DNA of 64,000 bases. Source: Cellulomonas fimi. GTDB taxonomy: Bacteria > Actinomycetota > Actinomycetes > Actinomycetales > Cellulomonadaceae. Of this stretch, positions 8,096 through 18,600 are shown piece by piece (the first letter of the stretch is position 1; each line of letters begins with the position of its first letter). Location: NCBI RefSeq assembly GCF_012952065.1, contig NZ_JABCJJ010000014.1, positions 21,207 to 85,206 on the forward strand, read 5' to 3'. A program made the position numbers and the translations under genes. The notes under the pieces were generated by a model. It did not search any database. It had not been told where the DNA came from and saw only the letters and a list, made by a program, of their open reading frames with translations.

Positions 8096-8739
8096 AGCGC
8101 ACCCTTGGTCGACGGCACGCCCTGGACGCGGGGGTCGCGTGCGACGGCCGCGCGCAGCGCGCGGGCCAGCGCCTTGAACTGCGCCTCGACGACGTGGTGC
8201 GGGTCGCGGCCCGCGAGCACGCGCATGTGCAGGCAGATGCCGGCGTGGTGCGCGATCGACTCGAGGACGTGCCGCGTCAGCGACCCCGTGAAGTGGCCGC
8301 CGATGAGGTGGTACTCCTGCCCGACCGGCTCGCCGCTGTGCACGAGGTACGGCCGGCCGGACACGTCGACGACCGCCTGCGCGAGCGCCTCGTCGAGCGG
8401 CACGAGCGCGTCCCCGAAGCGCGCGATCCCCGTCTTGTCGCCCAGTGCCACGCGCAGCGCTTCGCCCAGCACGATCGCGACGTCCTCGACCGTGTGGTGC
8501 ACGTCGATGTGCGTGTCGCCGTGCGCCCGCACGGTGAGGTCGATGAGCGAGTGCTTGCCGAGCGCCGTGAGCATGTGGTCGTAGAACGGGACGGTGGTCG
8601 AGATCTCGGTCCGGCCCGTGCCGTCGAGGTCGAGCTCGACCAGCACGGTCGACTCCGACGTCGTGCGCTCGAGGCGCGCCGTGCGTGCCACGACGCCCTG
8701 GGGCTCGTCCGTCACGTCGAGCTCGGTGCGTGCGCTCAC
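8092..8739 (-). CDS. hisB: Imidazoleglycerol-phosphate dehydratase
   Basis: A 215-residue monofunctional dehydratase producing imidazole-acetol phosphate. Metal-binding histidine motifs occur in the expected duplicated pattern: [34 protein letters not shown] and [16 protein letters not shown]. The phosphatase domain of the E. coli fusion is absent, as usual in actinobacteria. The GTG start overlaps the hisC stop (GTGA), and its own stop overlaps the next unknown gene in the same way, so three proteins are translationally chained. Confidence 0.96.
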   Translation of the reverse strand: MSARTELDVTDEPQGVVARTARLERTTSESTVLVELDLDGTGRTEISTTVPFYDHMLTALGKHSLIDLTVRAHGDTHIDVHHTVEDVAIVLGEALRVALGDKTGIARFGDALVPLDEALAQAVVDVSGRPYLVHSGEPVGQEYHLIGGHFTGSLTRHVLESIAHHAGICLHMRVLAGRDPHHVVEAQFKALARALRAAVARDPRVQGVPSTKGAL

Positions 8740-9848
8740 AGTCCTGCCACCTCCACGAGGGCGTCCCGAAACGCCGTCATCTCCTCCGGCGTGCCGATCG
8801 ACACGCGGAGCCAGCCGTCGGGACCGACCTCACGGATCAGGACCCCTCGATCCAGCAGACCCTGCCAGACGGCGTGCCGGTCGTCGAACGGGCCGAACAG
8901 CGCGAAGTTGGCGTCGGAGTCCGCGACCGTGAACCCCTGCGCGCGCAGCCACGCCACCGTGGCGTCGCGCTCGGCGCGCAGCGAGCCGACCTGCGCCATC
9001 AGCGCCGGGGCGTGCCGCAGCGCCGCACGCGCGACCGCCTGCGTGACCGCGGACAGGTGGTAGGGCAGCCGGACGACGCGCAGCGCGTCGACCAGCGCCG
9101 GTGCGGCCGCGAGGTAGCCGACCCGCGCTCCCGCCAGGCCGAACGCCTTGGACATCGTGCGCGAGACCGCGAGGTTCGGGTGCCCGTCCAGCAGCTCGAG
9201 CGCGGACGGCACGCCGGCACGGCGGAACTCGCCGTACGCCTCGTCGACGACGACGACGCAGCCGCCCTCGACCGCGGCCGCCGCGGCCAGCACCGCCTCG
9301 ACCGTGGCGAGCGGCAACGCGGTGCCGGTCGGGTTGTTCGGGCTCGCCAGCAGGACGACCGACGGCGTGTGCTCCTTGATCGCCGCCGCTGCGGCAGCGG
9401 CGTCGAGCGTGAAGTCGTCCTCCCGGCGCCCCGCGACCCACGCCGTCGCGGTGTCGCGCGCGTACTCCGGGTACATCGAGTACGTCGGCGCGAAGGACAG
9501 CACGGTGCGGCCCGGCCCGCCGAAGGCCTGCAGCAGGTGCAGCATCACCTCGTTGGAGCCGTTCGCCGCCCAGACCTGCTCGGGCACCAGACGCACGCCC
9601 GACTCGCGCGCGAGGTAGTCCACGAGGTCGACTCGCAACGCACGGAAGTCACGGTCCGGGTAGCGGTTGAGCCCACGCGCCGCGACGGCGACGTCGGCCG
9701 CGATGTCCGCCACGACGTCGTCGGACGGCGGGTAGGGGTTCTCGTTGACGTTGAGGAGCACGGGGACGTCGAGCTGCGGGGCTCCGTAGGGCTCGAGACC
9801 CGCGAGCTCGGGACGCAGGGGGAGGACAGGACGGGACGGCGAGGGCAC
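8736..9848 (-). CDS. hisC: Histidinol-phosphate aminotransferase
   Basis: A 370-residue PLP enzyme of fold type I that transaminates imidazole-acetol phosphate to histidinol phosphate. Seen are [12 protein letters not shown], the PLP-pocket segment [14 protein letters not shown], the Asp motif [10 protein letters not shown], and the lysine Schiff-base motif [17 protein letters not shown]. The GTG start at 9848 lacks a ribosome site but TACGAT (minus strand, 9860-9855) ends six bases before it, indicating a leaderless transcript and a promoter of its own. Thus hisC-hisB-unknown can be expressed independently of hisD, which is 3.6 kb upstream beyond two plus-strand genes. Confidence 0.95.
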   Translation of the reverse strand: MPSPSRPVLPLRPELAGLEPYGAPQLDVPVLLNVNENPYPPSDDVVADIAADVAVAARGLNRYPDRDFRALRVDLVDYLARESGVRLVPEQVWAANGSNEVMLHLLQAFGGPGRTVLSFAPTYSMYPEYARDTATAWVAGRREDDFTLDAAAAAAAIKEHTPSVVLLASPNNPTGTALPLATVEAVLAAAAAVEGGCVVVVDEAYGEFRRAGVPSALELLDGHPNLAVSRTMSKAFGLAGARVGYLAAAPALVDALRVVRLPYHLSAVTQAVARAALRHAPALMAQVGSLRAERDATVAWLRAQGFTVADSDANFALFGPFDDRHAVWQGLLDRGVLIREVGPDGWLRVSIGTPEEMTAFRDALVEVAGL

Positions 9849-9958
9849 CCGGTGATCGTACCGACCGGCCTTTGGTCCCGCTCCGACGGCGTACCGCGCG
9901 CCTAGCGTGGGAGGTCACCGGCCGGGACCCGGCCGAGGGCGTGCGGCAGGAGGCGACC

Positions 9959-10984
9959 GTGGACACGATGCGCGCCGTCGTCGTGCTCGCTGCGGGCGAG
10001 CGACCGCGACGCGGTCGCGTCCCGGCGCCTGTCCCCGGGCCCCACCAGGCGCTCGTGCGGGTGACCCGCACCGCGGCGTGCGCGAGCGCCGTCCGTGCCG
10101 CCGCCGCACGACCCGAGGGACCGCGCGCGTTCCCCCTGGTCCCCGGCCACGGCGGGCACGGCCCGGTGGTCGCGCTGGGCCCCGGCGTCACCGGCGTGCG
10201 CATCGGCGACGAGCTGGGCTCGACCTGGGTCGCGAGCGCGTGCGGGACGTGCGCGCTCTGCCTGACCGGGCACGAGTCGCTCTGTCCCGCGGTGGCCGTC
10301 ACCGGGGTCACGGTGCACGGCAGCTGGGCCGACCTCATGCTCGTCGACACCCGCTACGCCGCGCGGGTCCCCGGCGGGTGCGACCCGGTCGCGGCCGCCG
10401 CGGTCCTGTCCGGGGGCGTCAGCGCCGTTCGGGCGCTGCGCTCGACAGGCGCGCAGGCGGGGCAGTGGCTCGTGGTGTCCGGGATCGGCGACGTCGGGCA
10501 CCAGGCGGTGCAGCACGCGGTCGCGCGGGGCGTGCGGGTCGTCGCGGTGGACGACGACGAGGGTCGGCTCGCGCTGGCCCGGAAGCACGGCGCCGAGCTG
10601 ACCGTCAACGCGGCCGCCCAGGACGCGAGCCGCGAGGTGCGCACGCGGACGGACGGCGGCGCGCACGCCGCACTGCTCACCGGTGCAGCGCCCGACGTCC
10701 GCGACGCGCTCGCCCTGGTGCGCCCGGGCGGCACCCTCACGCTCACGGGGGTGCCCGCCGGCACGCTGCCGCTCGGCGTGCCCGCGCTCGTCGGCCGGGG
10801 GCTCACGGTGCGCGGCGCGACCCCGGGCGACCGACGCGACGCGGTCGAGGCGCTCGACCTGCTCGCGCGCGGCGTCGTCGAGCCGACGGTCACGGTCCGC
10901 CCGTTCGACGCGGTGGAGTCCGCGCTCGCGGACCTCGAGGCGGGAGCGGTCGAGGGCAGCCTCGTCCTGGACCTCAGCGACTGA
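9959..10984 (+). CDS. Divergent medium-chain alcohol dehydrogenase-like protein
   Basis: A 341-residue MDR-superfamily protein. The structural zinc loop is complete (ACGTCALCLTGHESLC), and a Rossmann motif GIGDVGHQAVQHA is present. The catalytic zinc site looks degraded: the usual CHTD after the first strand is CASAV, GHEG is GHGGHG so the conserved Glu is missing, and the third ligand position, normally LLCAG in this subgroup, reads VLSGG. The start is GTG at 9959 with a strong AGGAGG five bases upstream; ATG at 9968 is the alternative. It lies between hisC and rqlH, transcribed against the his genes. Substrate unknown, and it may not be a classical zinc dehydrogenase. Confidence 0.8.
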   Translation: MDTMRAVVVLAAGERPRRGRVPAPVPGPHQALVRVTRTAACASAVRAAAARPEGPRAFPLVPGHGGHGPVVALGPGVTGVRIGDELGSTWVASACGTCALCLTGHESLCPAVAVTGVTVHGSWADLMLVDTRYAARVPGGCDPVAAAAVLSGGVSAVRALRSTGAQAGQWLVVSGIGDVGHQAVQHAVARGVRVVAVDDDEGRLALARKHGAELTVNAAAQDASREVRTRTDGGAHAALLTGAAPDVRDALALVRPGGTLTLTGVPAGTLPLGVPALVGRGLTVRGATPGDRRDAVEALDLLARGVVEPTVTVRPFDAVESALADLEAGAVEGSLVLDLSD

Positions 10985-11013
10985 GGGCGCCTCGTCGCCT
11001 GGTGAACGGCGCC

Positions 11014-11060
11014 GTCACCGGTCTTCTGTCACCGGCGCTGTCACCGGCGCTGCCTACGAT
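11014..11060 (+). promoter_or_regulatory. rqlH upstream region: direct repeats and leaderless-type -10 box
   Basis: TCACCGGCGCTG occurs twice in tandem (11029-11040, 11041-11052) after a diverged copy at 11015 (TCACCGGTCTTC). TACGAT at 11055-11060 ends six bases before the rqlH ATG. No clear -35 element is seen. The repeats may be an operator. Confidence 0.45.
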
Positions 11061-11066
11061 CGACGC

Positions 11067-13334
11067 ATGACCCCACCCCCCGAGCAGACGGCGCTGGCCG
11101 CGACGACGACCGAGGCGATCCCGGACGCTGCCGGCCGCGACGAGCTGCGCCGTCGGGCGCAGGCCGCTCTCGTCGCGCTCGTCGGTCGCGACGACGCGGT
11201 GCTCCGGGCCGACCAGTGGACGGCGATCGAGGCGCTCGTCGCGGACCGCCGGCGCGCGCTCGTCGTCCAGCGCACGGGGTGGGGCAAGTCTGCGGTGTAC
11301 TTCGTCGCCACGGCCCTCCTGCGGGCGGCCGGCGCCGGCCCGACCGTGATCATCTCGCCCCTGCTCGCCCTCATGCGCAACCAGGTGGACGCCGCCCAGC
11401 GAGCCGGGATCCGCGCCGAGACGATCAACTCGGCCAACGTGCAGGACTGGGCGACGGTGCACGAGCGCGTCGCCGCGGGCGAGGTGGACGTCCTGCTCGT
11501 GTCACCCGAGCGGCTGAACAACCCGGGGTTCCGCGAGGAGGTCCTCCCCCGCCTGGCGGCGTCCGCGGGGCTCGTCGTGGTCGACGAGGCGCACTGCATC
11601 TCCGACTGGGGGCACGACTTCCGGCCCGACTACCGCCGGATCCGCACGCTGCTCGCGGAGCTACCGGCCGGGATCCCCGTGCTGGCGACCACCGCCACCG
11701 CCAACGCTCGCGTGACGGCCGACGTCGCGGAGCAGCTCGCGGTCACGGGCGGTCGGGACGTGGGGCACGCGCTCGGCGACGTGCTCGTGCTGCGCGGCTC
11801 GCTCGACCGCGAGAGCCTGCACCTCGCGGTTCGCGAGCTGCCCAGCACGCCGGCCCAGCTGGCCTGGCTCGCGCACAACCTCCCGCGGATCGACGGGTCG
11901 GGGATCGTCTACTGCCTCACGGTCGCTGCCGCCCAGCAGGTGGCCGAGCACCTGCGCGACTGCGGGCTGGCCGTGCGTGCCTACACCGGTCAGACCGACC
12001 CGGCCGGACGCGAGGCGGCCGAGCAGGACCTCCTCGCGAACCGCGTCAAGGCCCTGGTCGCGACCTCGGCCCTCGGGATGGGGTTCGACAAGGGGGACCT
12101 GGCGTTCGTCGTGCACCTCGGCGCACCGGCGTCGCCGATCGCGTACTACCAGCAGGTCGGTCGTGCCGGCCGGGCGACCGAGCGGGCGGAGGTCGTCCTC
12201 CTGCCGGGCCGCGAGGACCGGGCCATCTGGGACTACTTCGCGTCGATGGCGTTCCCGCCGGAGCACGAGGTGCGCGCGACGCTCGCGGCGCTCGAGACCG
12301 CCGGGATGCTCTCGACCGCGGCGCTCGAGACCCGGGTGTCGCTGCGGCGCAACCGGCTCGAGCTCATGCTTAAGGTGCTCGACGTCGACGGTGCCGTCCG
12401 GCGGGTCCGTGGCGGCTGGGAGGCGACGGGGCGGCCATGGAGCTACGACGGCGACCGCTACGCCCGCGTGGCCGCGACCCGGCGGGCGGAGCAGGACGCG
12501 ATGCTGGACTACGCGCGCGGGGACGGGTGCCGCATGGCGTTCCTGCGCGGTGCGCTCGACGACCCGGCGCTCGAGCCGGGGTGGCGGTGCGGGCGGTGCG
12601 ACACGTGCGGCGGCGCTACCGCGGGCGCAGCTCCGGACGAGGTCGAGGTCGAGGCCGCGCGCGAGCGTCTGGCCGTGCCCGGCGTCGAGATCGAGCCTCG
12701 GCGCCAGTGGCCCACCGGCATGGCGGCACTGGGCGTCGAGGTGTCCGGGCGCATCTCCGGCGCCGAGCAGGCGGCGCCGGGCCGGGCCGTCGCCCGCCTC
12801 GACGGGATCGGGTGGGGCGGTCTGCTGCGCGACCTGTTCGCCGCTCGGGCCGACCCGGAGGACGAGCACGCGGCGACAGCCTCGAGCACCGCGTCGGCGC
12901 ACGAGCGGCCGAGCCAGGACGGCGGTCTCCCCGTGGCGCTGCGCCGCCCGGTGCTCGAGGTGCTCGAGGCCTGGCGACCCGATCCCGCCCCCGCCGGCGT
13001 CGTCGTCGTCGAGTCGGTGACCAGACCCGAGCTCGTCCGTCACCTCGCCGAGGGCGTCGCTCGGACGCTCGGGGTCCCGATCGTCGGGTCCGTCCGCCCC
13101 GACCCGACGACCGCGCCGGGGCGTCACGACGTCAACTCCGCGCAACGTCTCGCCGGCGTCGCCCGGCGGCTCGAGCTCGACCTGTCGGACGCCGGGCGCG
13201 CCGGCCTCCCGGGCCGGGCCGTGCTGCTCGTGGACGACCGCACGGACTCGGGCTGGACCGTCACCGTCGCGGCGCGGCTGCTGCGCCAGGCCGGCGCGTC
13301 CGCCGTCCACCCGTTCGTGCTGGGGGTCGGCTAG
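11067..13334 (+). CDS. rqlH: RecQ-like DNA helicase with C-terminal phosphoribosyltransferase domain
   Basis: The 755-residue protein combines an SF2 RecQ-type helicase core with a C-terminal PRTase-like domain, the architecture described for mycobacterial RqlH. Helicase motifs: Walker A VQRTGWGKSAVYF (about residues 65-77), DEAH box VVVDEAHCISDWGHDFRP (about 170), motif III ATTATANAR, and motif VI QQVGRAGRATE. A zinc-binding-type cysteine cluster (WRCGRCDTCGG) follows the helicase core. The PRPP-loop motif VLLVDDRTDSGWT lies near residue 717. The protein is expected to unwind DNA in repair or recombination; the role of the PRTase domain is not established. It interrupts the his gene block on the opposite strand. 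Confidence 0.9.
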   Translation: MTPPPEQTALAATTTEAIPDAAGRDELRRRAQAALVALVGRDDAVLRADQWTAIEALVADRRRALVVQRTGWGKSAVYFVATALLRAAGAGPTVIISPLLALMRNQVDAAQRAGIRAETINSANVQDWATVHERVAAGEVDVLLVSPERLNNPGFREEVLPRLAASAGLVVVDEAHCISDWGHDFRPDYRRIRTLLAELPAGIPVLATTATANARVTADVAEQLAVTGGRDVGHALGDVLVLRGSLDRESLHLAVRELPSTPAQLAWLAHNLPRIDGSGIVYCLTVAAAQQVAEHLRDCGLAVRAYTGQTDPAGREAAEQDLLANRVKALVATSALGMGFDKGDLAFVVHLGAPASPIAYYQQVGRAGRATERAEVVLLPGREDRAIWDYFASMAFPPEHEVRATLAALETAGMLSTAALETRVSLRRNRLELMLKVLDVDGAVRRVRGGWEATGRPWSYDGDRYARVAATRRAEQDAMLDYARGDGCRMAFLRGALDDPALEPGWRCGRCDTCGGATAGAAPDEVEVEAARERLAVPGVEIEPRRQWPTGMAALGVEVSGRISGAEQAAPGRAVARLDGIGWGGLLRDLFAARADPEDEHAATASSTASAHERPSQDGGLPVALRRPVLEVLEAWRPDPAPAGVVVVESVTRPELVRHLAEGVARTLGVPIVGSVRPDPTTAPGRHDVNSAQRLAGVARRLELDLSDAGRAGLPGRAVLLVDDRTDSGWTVTVAARLLRQAGASAVHPFVLGVG

Positions 13335-13435
13335 CGCTCGCGCGTATGGCCGTACGCAGCAGCAAGGCGCGCGAACCCCTCGTCGAGCGACACGGCGGGC
13401 TCCCGGGTCCGGCTCGCGGGTCGCGCTCGTGCCCC

Positions 13436-14758
13436 TCAGAAGCGAGCTCGGACCGCCTCGCCGTGCGCGGGCAGGTCCTCGGCGTCGGCCAGGGCGACGA
13501 TGCGGTCCGCGACCTCGGCCAGCGCCGAGTCGTCGTACTCGACGACCTGCACGGCCTTGAGGAAGCTGTGGACACCGAGACCGCTCGCGAAGTGGGCGCA
13601 GCCGCCGGTGGGCAGGACGTGGTTGGACCCGGCCATGTAGTCGCCCAGGGAGACCGGCGAGTACGGTCCCACGAAGATGGCACCCGCGCTCCGGACCCGC
13701 TCGGCGATCGCGGACGCGTCCCGGGTCTGGATCTCGAGGTGCTCCGCGCCGTACGCGTCGACGACGGCGAGCCCCTGCTCGAGGTCGTCCACGAGCACGA
13801 TGGCGGACTGCGGTCCCGCGAGCGCGGTCTGCACCCGGGCGGCGTGCCGGGTGCTGGCGGCGCGGTCCGCGACCTTGGCCTCGACCGCGCCGGCGAGCTC
13901 GACCGAGTCGGTCACGAGCACCGACGCGGCCATCGGGTCGTGCTCGGCCTGGCTGACGAGGTCGGCGGCGACGTGGTCGGCGTCGGCGGTCCCGTCCGCG
14001 AGGACCGCGATCTCGGTCGGTCCCGCCTCGGCGTCGATGCCGACGACGCCGCGCACGAGGCGCTTGGCCGCGGCCACGTACACGTTGCCGGGCCCGGTGA
14101 TCACGTCGACCGGCTCGCACAACCACTCGCCGTCCTGGGGTTCGGACCCGGCGGCTCCGTACGCGAGCATCGCGACGGCCTGCGCGCCGCCGACGGCGTA
14201 GACCTCCTCGACACCGAGCAGGGCGCACGCCGCGAGCACGGTGGCGTTCGGCAGCCCGTCGTTGTCGCGCTGGGGCGGCGACGCGACCACGAGCGAGCGG
14301 ACACCGGCCTCCTGCGCCGGCACCACGTTCATGACGACGGACGACGGGTAGACCGCGAGCCCGCCGGGCACGTAGAGGCCGACGCGGCCGACCGGGACCC
14401 ACCGCTGGCGTACGCGGGCGCCGGGCGCGACGTCGACGGTGAAGTCGGCGGGACGCTGTGCGGCGTGGACCGCCCGGACCCGGACGATCGTCTCCTCGAG
14501 CGCGGCACGGACTGCGGCGTCGAGCGACTCGAGCGCCCCGGCGATCGCGCCGGCCGGTACGCGCAGGTGCCGGGGCCGCACCCCGTCGAGCTGCTCGCTC
14601 AGCGCACGCAGCGCAGCGGCACCCTCGTTCCGGACCGCCGCCAGGATCGGCTCGACCAGGTGCGCGGCGGCGCTCACGTCGACCTCGGCGCGCGGCAGCG
14701 CCGCGACGAGCTCGCGGGTGGACAGGGTGCGACCGCGCAGGTCGAGTCGGGAGATCAC
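13436..14758 (-). CDS. hisD: Histidinol dehydrogenase
   Basis: The 440-residue zinc enzyme oxidises histidinol to histidine in two steps using NAD. Signature segments include [58 protein letters not shown] and the active-site region AEHLEIQT, followed by NHVLPTGG. The GTG start at 14758 has no ribosome site; TAGAAT (minus strand, 14770-14765) ends exactly six bases before it, a textbook leaderless arrangement. Downstream lie convergent rqlH and the ADH-like gene, so hisD is separated from hisC. Its upstream region is shared with the divergent S4 gene. Confidence 0.97.
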   Translation of the reverse strand: MISRLDLRGRTLSTRELVAALPRAEVDVSAAAHLVEPILAAVRNEGAAALRALSEQLDGVRPRHLRVPAGAIAGALESLDAAVRAALEETIVRVRAVHAAQRPADFTVDVAPGARVRQRWVPVGRVGLYVPGGLAVYPSSVVMNVVPAQEAGVRSLVVASPPQRDNDGLPNATVLAACALLGVEEVYAVGGAQAVAMLAYGAAGSEPQDGEWLCEPVDVITGPGNVYVAAAKRLVRGVVGIDAEAGPTEIAVLADGTADADHVAADLVSQAEHDPMAASVLVTDSVELAGAVEAKVADRAASTRHAARVQTALAGPQSAIVLVDDLEQGLAVVDAYGAEHLEIQTRDASAIAERVRSAGAIFVGPYSPVSLGDYMAGSNHVLPTGGCAHFASGLGVHSFLKAVQVVEYDDSALAEVADRIVALADAEDLPAHGEAVRARF

Positions 14759-14842
14759 CGCTCGATTCTAGGTCGGCCCAGGGGCCGGCAGCGGGTGGTC
14801 CCGCGTCGTGGTCGCCGGTGAGGCGACCGGCATGATGGGGGC

Positions 14843-15076
14843 ATGGACGAGGGCACGGACAGCACGGTGCAGATCAGCGACGACACGATCCGGCTCGGCC
14901 AGTTCCTCAAGCTCGCCGGGCTGGCCGACTCGGGCGCGCACGCGCGCGAGCTTTTGGAGGACGGCGCGGTGCGGGTCAACGGCGAGGACGAGGCGCGGCG
15001 CGGGCGTCAGCTCCGCCGGGGTGATCGCGTCGAGCTCGACGCACCCGCCGGGCCGATGCGGGCGACCGTCGGCTGA
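14843..15076 (+). CDS. Small S4-domain RNA-binding protein
   Basis: A 77-residue protein consisting almost wholly of one S4 RNA-binding fold: IRLGQFLKLAGLADSGAHAR then ELLEDGAVRVNGEDEARRGR and GDRVELD. It belongs with the short YaaA/RlbA-type S4 proteins whose RNA targets are mostly unknown. CATGAT (14831-14836) ends six bases before the ATG with no ribosome site between, suggesting a leaderless message. It is divergent from hisD with an 84-base gap and convergent with the F420-type gene. Confidence 0.85.
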   Translation: MDEGTDSTVQISDDTIRLGQFLKLAGLADSGAHARELLEDGAVRVNGEDEARRGRQLRRGDRVELDAPAGPMRATVG

Positions 15077-15102
15077 CACCGGGCGGACCGCGCGGCGCCC
15101 GC

Positions 15103-15134
15103 GGGTGCCCGCGTGCACGGGTGCCCGCGTGCAC
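15103..15134. repeat. Exact 16-bp tandem duplication
   Basis: GGGTGCCCGCGTGCAC occurs twice back to back (15103-15118 and 15119-15134) in the 75-base gap between the convergent S4 and F420-type genes. The sequence also contains short self-complementary parts and may form part of a terminator structure. Confidence 0.75.
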
Positions 15135-15151
15135 CGGTGGGCATGCCGACC

Positions 15152-15550
15152 TCATCGGACGGTTCCCATGACGCGGTCGACCGTGAGGTGCACGACGACG
15201 CGCTCGGGGTTCTCGGCCAGCGCGCGGTAGCGCCGTGCATAGGCCTCCACCGCCACCTCGACGTCGCGCGGGTCGCGCGACAGCGTGACCGTTCCCTCGA
15301 GGGTCAGCCATCTGCGCCCGTCCACCTGGCACAGCGCGGCACGCAGGGGGGAACCGTCCGCACCACCGGCCGCGATCGCGCGCGCCTTGACCGAGGTGAC
15401 CCGCGTCGTGATGCGGGCGTGGCCGTGCTGGGCGTCCCACGTGAAGGCGACCGGCACCACGTGCGGACGGCCGCCGGGCGGCACGGTCGTGAACGTCGCC
15501 AGGTGTCGCACGGTCACGAAGCCGAGCTGGTCGGGCGAGAGGAGGATCAC
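15152..15550 (-). CDS. PPOX-class F420-dependent enzyme-like protein
   Basis: A 132-residue split-barrel protein. The N-terminal LSPDQLGFVTVRHLATFTTV followed by GRPHVVPVAFTWD is the usual opening of actinobacterial PPOX-class F420-binding oxidoreductases, and ITTRVTSVKARAI and WLTLEGTVTLSRDP continue the fold. Cofactor could be F420 or FMN; the substrate is unknown. TAGTCT (minus strand, 15562-15557) ends six bases before the GTG start, suggesting leaderless transcription. The gene lies 82 bases downstream of the dnaE start-to-stop block and convergent to the S4 gene. Confidence 0.82.
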   Translation of the reverse strand: MILLSPDQLGFVTVRHLATFTTVPPGGRPHVVPVAFTWDAQHGHARITTRVTSVKARAIAAGGADGSPLRAALCQVDGRRWLTLEGTVTLSRDPRDVEVAVEAYARRYRALAENPERVVVHLTVDRVMGTVR

Positions 15551-15632
15551 CGTCGAAGACTAGATCGGCTGCACCAGCCACCGGCGCAAGCCCGCCGCCC
15601 ACGGACTGCTGCCCCCGACGTCACGCGACGCG

Positions 15633-18600
15633 TTACGACGCGAGACAGCTCGGTCCGAGCAGCGCCTTGAGGTCCCCGAACAAGGCGGACGAGCGCTCGA
15701 CGCGAAGGCTCTCCTCGAGCCGCATCACCGTGGCTCGACCCGGGCTCGTCAGGCGCAGATGCACCTCGGTGACGCCCGGGTGGGTGGCGAGCACCTCACG
15801 CAGCCGCTCGACCACCGGAGGGGTGCATCGCGCGACGGGCATCGAGACGGTCACCGGGGCGTCCGCGACGGCCGAGACGTCCGGGAGCGACACCTCCATG
15901 GCCTGCAGCTGCATCGCCTCGTCGCGTCGCCGGACGCGACCGCGGATCACGACCACCTGGTCCTCGGCCAGCACGGTCGAGTACGCGAGGTACGTCTCGC
16001 CGAAGAACATGATCTCGACCGAGCCCTCCATGTCCTCGACCGTCACGGCCCCCCACGGGTTGCCCTGCTTCGACATCTTCCGCTGGAGCGACGTGATCAG
16101 TCCCGCGATCACGACCGTCGAGCCGTCGGGACGCGCCTCGTCCGCGATGAGGGTCGCGATGGAGACGTCGGCCGCCGCCGAGAGCACGTGCTCGAGACCC
16201 GAGAGGGGATGGTCCGAGACGTACAGGCCGAGCATCTCGCGCTCGAACGCGAGCCGCTGCTTCTTGTCCCAGTCAGGCAGGTCGGGCACCTCGACGCTGA
16301 ACGAGAGCGCCTCGTCGTCGTCGGCGCCACCGCCGAAGCCGGCGAAGAGGTCGAACTGCCCCTCGGCCTCCTTGCGCTTGACGCCGATGACCGAGTCGAC
16401 CGCCTGCTCGTGCACGAGCAGGAGCGCGCGACGGGTGTGACCGAGCGAGTCGAACGCGCCGGCCTTGATGAGCGACTCGATCGTCCGCTTGTTGCAGACG
16501 ACCGCGGGCACCTTGTCGAGGAAGTCGGTGAACGAGGTGAACTCGCCCTTGCTGTCCCGCGCCGCGACGATCGCGTCGACCACGTTCGCACCGACGTTCC
16601 GGACCGCCGTGAGCCCGAACCGGATGTCGGTACCCACGGCCGTGAAGTTGGCCGACGACGAGTTGACGTCGGGCGGAAGCACCGTGATGCCCATGCGGCG
16701 GCACTCGCCCAGGTACAGCGCCGACTTGTCCTTGTCGTCGCGGACCGAGGTGAGGAGCGCCGCCATGTACTCGGTCGGGTAGTTGGCCTTGAGGTACGCC
16801 GTCCAGTAGGAGACGACGCCGTACGCCGCGGAGTGGGCCTTGTTGAAGGCGTACCCGGCGAACGGCACGAGCACGTCCCACACGGCCTGGATCGCCTCGT
16901 CGGAGTACCCGCGCTCGCGCATCCCGGCCTGGAACGGCACGAACTCCTTGTCGAGCACCTCCTTCTTCTTCTTGCCCATCGCGCGCCGCAGCAGGTCGGC
17001 CTGGCCCAGGGAGTAGCCGGCCAGCTTCTGCGCGGCGCGCTGGACCTGCTCCTGGTAGACGATCAGGCCGTGGGTCAGGCCCACGATCTCCTCGAGCGGC
17101 TCCTCGAGCTCCGGGTGGATCGGCACGACCGGCTGCAGCCCGTTCTTGCGCAGCGCGTAGTTGACGTGCGAGTTCATCCCCATCGGGCCGGGGCGGTACA
17201 GCGCGATGACGGCTGAGATGTCCTCGAAGTTGTCGGGTCGCATCTGCCGCAGCAGGGAGCGCATGGGTCCGCCGTCGAGCTGGAAGACACCGAGCGTGTC
17301 GCCGCGCCCGAGCAGCTCGTAGGCCGCGGGGTCGTCGAGCGTGAGCTCCTCGACGCGGATGGCCTCCTTGCCGTTCGCGACGATGTTGTCGAGCGCGTCG
17401 TCGAGGATCGTGAGGTTCCGCAGCCCGAGGAAGTCCATCTTGATCAGCCCGAGCGCCTCGCTCGTCGGCTGGTCGAACTGCGTGATGATCGCGCCGTCCT
17501 GCTCGCGACGCATGATCGGCACGATGTCGATGAGCGGCTCGCTCGACATGATCACGCCGGCCGCGTGGACGCCCCACTGCCGCTTGAGGTTCTCCAGCCC
17601 CCTGGCCGTCTCCACGACGCGCTGCGCCTCGGGGTCGGCCGCCACGACCTGACGGAACTCCTCCGCCTCGGTGTAGCGCGGGTGCGACGGGTCGTAGATG
17701 CCCGACAGCGGGATGTCCTTGCCCATGACGCCGGGGGGCATGGCCTTGGTGAGCTTCTCCCCCATCGCGAAGGGGAAGCCGAGCACCCGCGACGCGTCCT
17801 TGAGCGCCTGCTTGGCCTTGATCGTCCCGAAGGTGACGATCTGGGCGACCTTCTCCTCGCCGTACTTCTCCGTGACGTACCGGATCACCTCGCCGCGACG
17901 GCGCTCGTCGAAGTCGACGTCGACGTCGGGCCACGAGACGCGCTCGGGGTTGAGGAACCGCTCGAAGATGAGCCCGTGCTCGAGCGGGTCGAGCTCGGTG
18001 ATGCCCATGGCGAACGACGCCATCGACCCGGCGGCCGAGCCACGGCCGGGACCCACCCGGATCCCCTGTGCCTTCGCCCAGTTGATGAAGTCGGCGACGA
18101 CGAGGAAGTACCCGGGGAACCCGAGGTCGGTGATGACCTTCGTCTCGTAGTCCGCCTGCTTGCGGACGTCGGCGGGGATGCCGTTCGGGTACCTGCGGTG
18201 CAGACCCGTCTCGACCTCCTTGACGAACCACGAGTCCTCGTCCTCCCCGGCCGGGACCGGGAAGTTCGGCATGTAGTTCGCGTCGGTGTTGAACGTGACC
18301 TCGCACTGCTCCGCGATGCGGAGCGTGTTGTCGCAGGCCTCGGGCAGCTCGGCCCACGTGCGACGCATCTCCTCGGCGGACTTGAGGTAGAAGTCCTCGG
18401 CGTCGAACTTGAACCGCTTGGGGTCCGCGAGCGTCGAACCGGACTGGACGCTCAGCAGCACCTCGTGCGCATGGTGGTCCGCCTTGGTCGTGTAGTGCAG
18501 GTCGTTCGTCGCCACGAGCGGGGCGCCGATCGCCTCGGCCACCCGCAGCAGGTCCTTGGTGACGCGGGTCTCGATCTCCAGCCCGTGGTCCATCAGCTCG

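Noticed and set aside
13335..13435. Terminator between convergent rqlH and hisD
   Set aside because: Only short imperfect stems are visible, not enough to call.
11661..14402. 913-codon minus-strand open frame crossing rqlH and hisD
   Set aside because: It overlaps two secure genes and has an arginine-rich, featureless translation typical of shadow frames in high-GC DNA.
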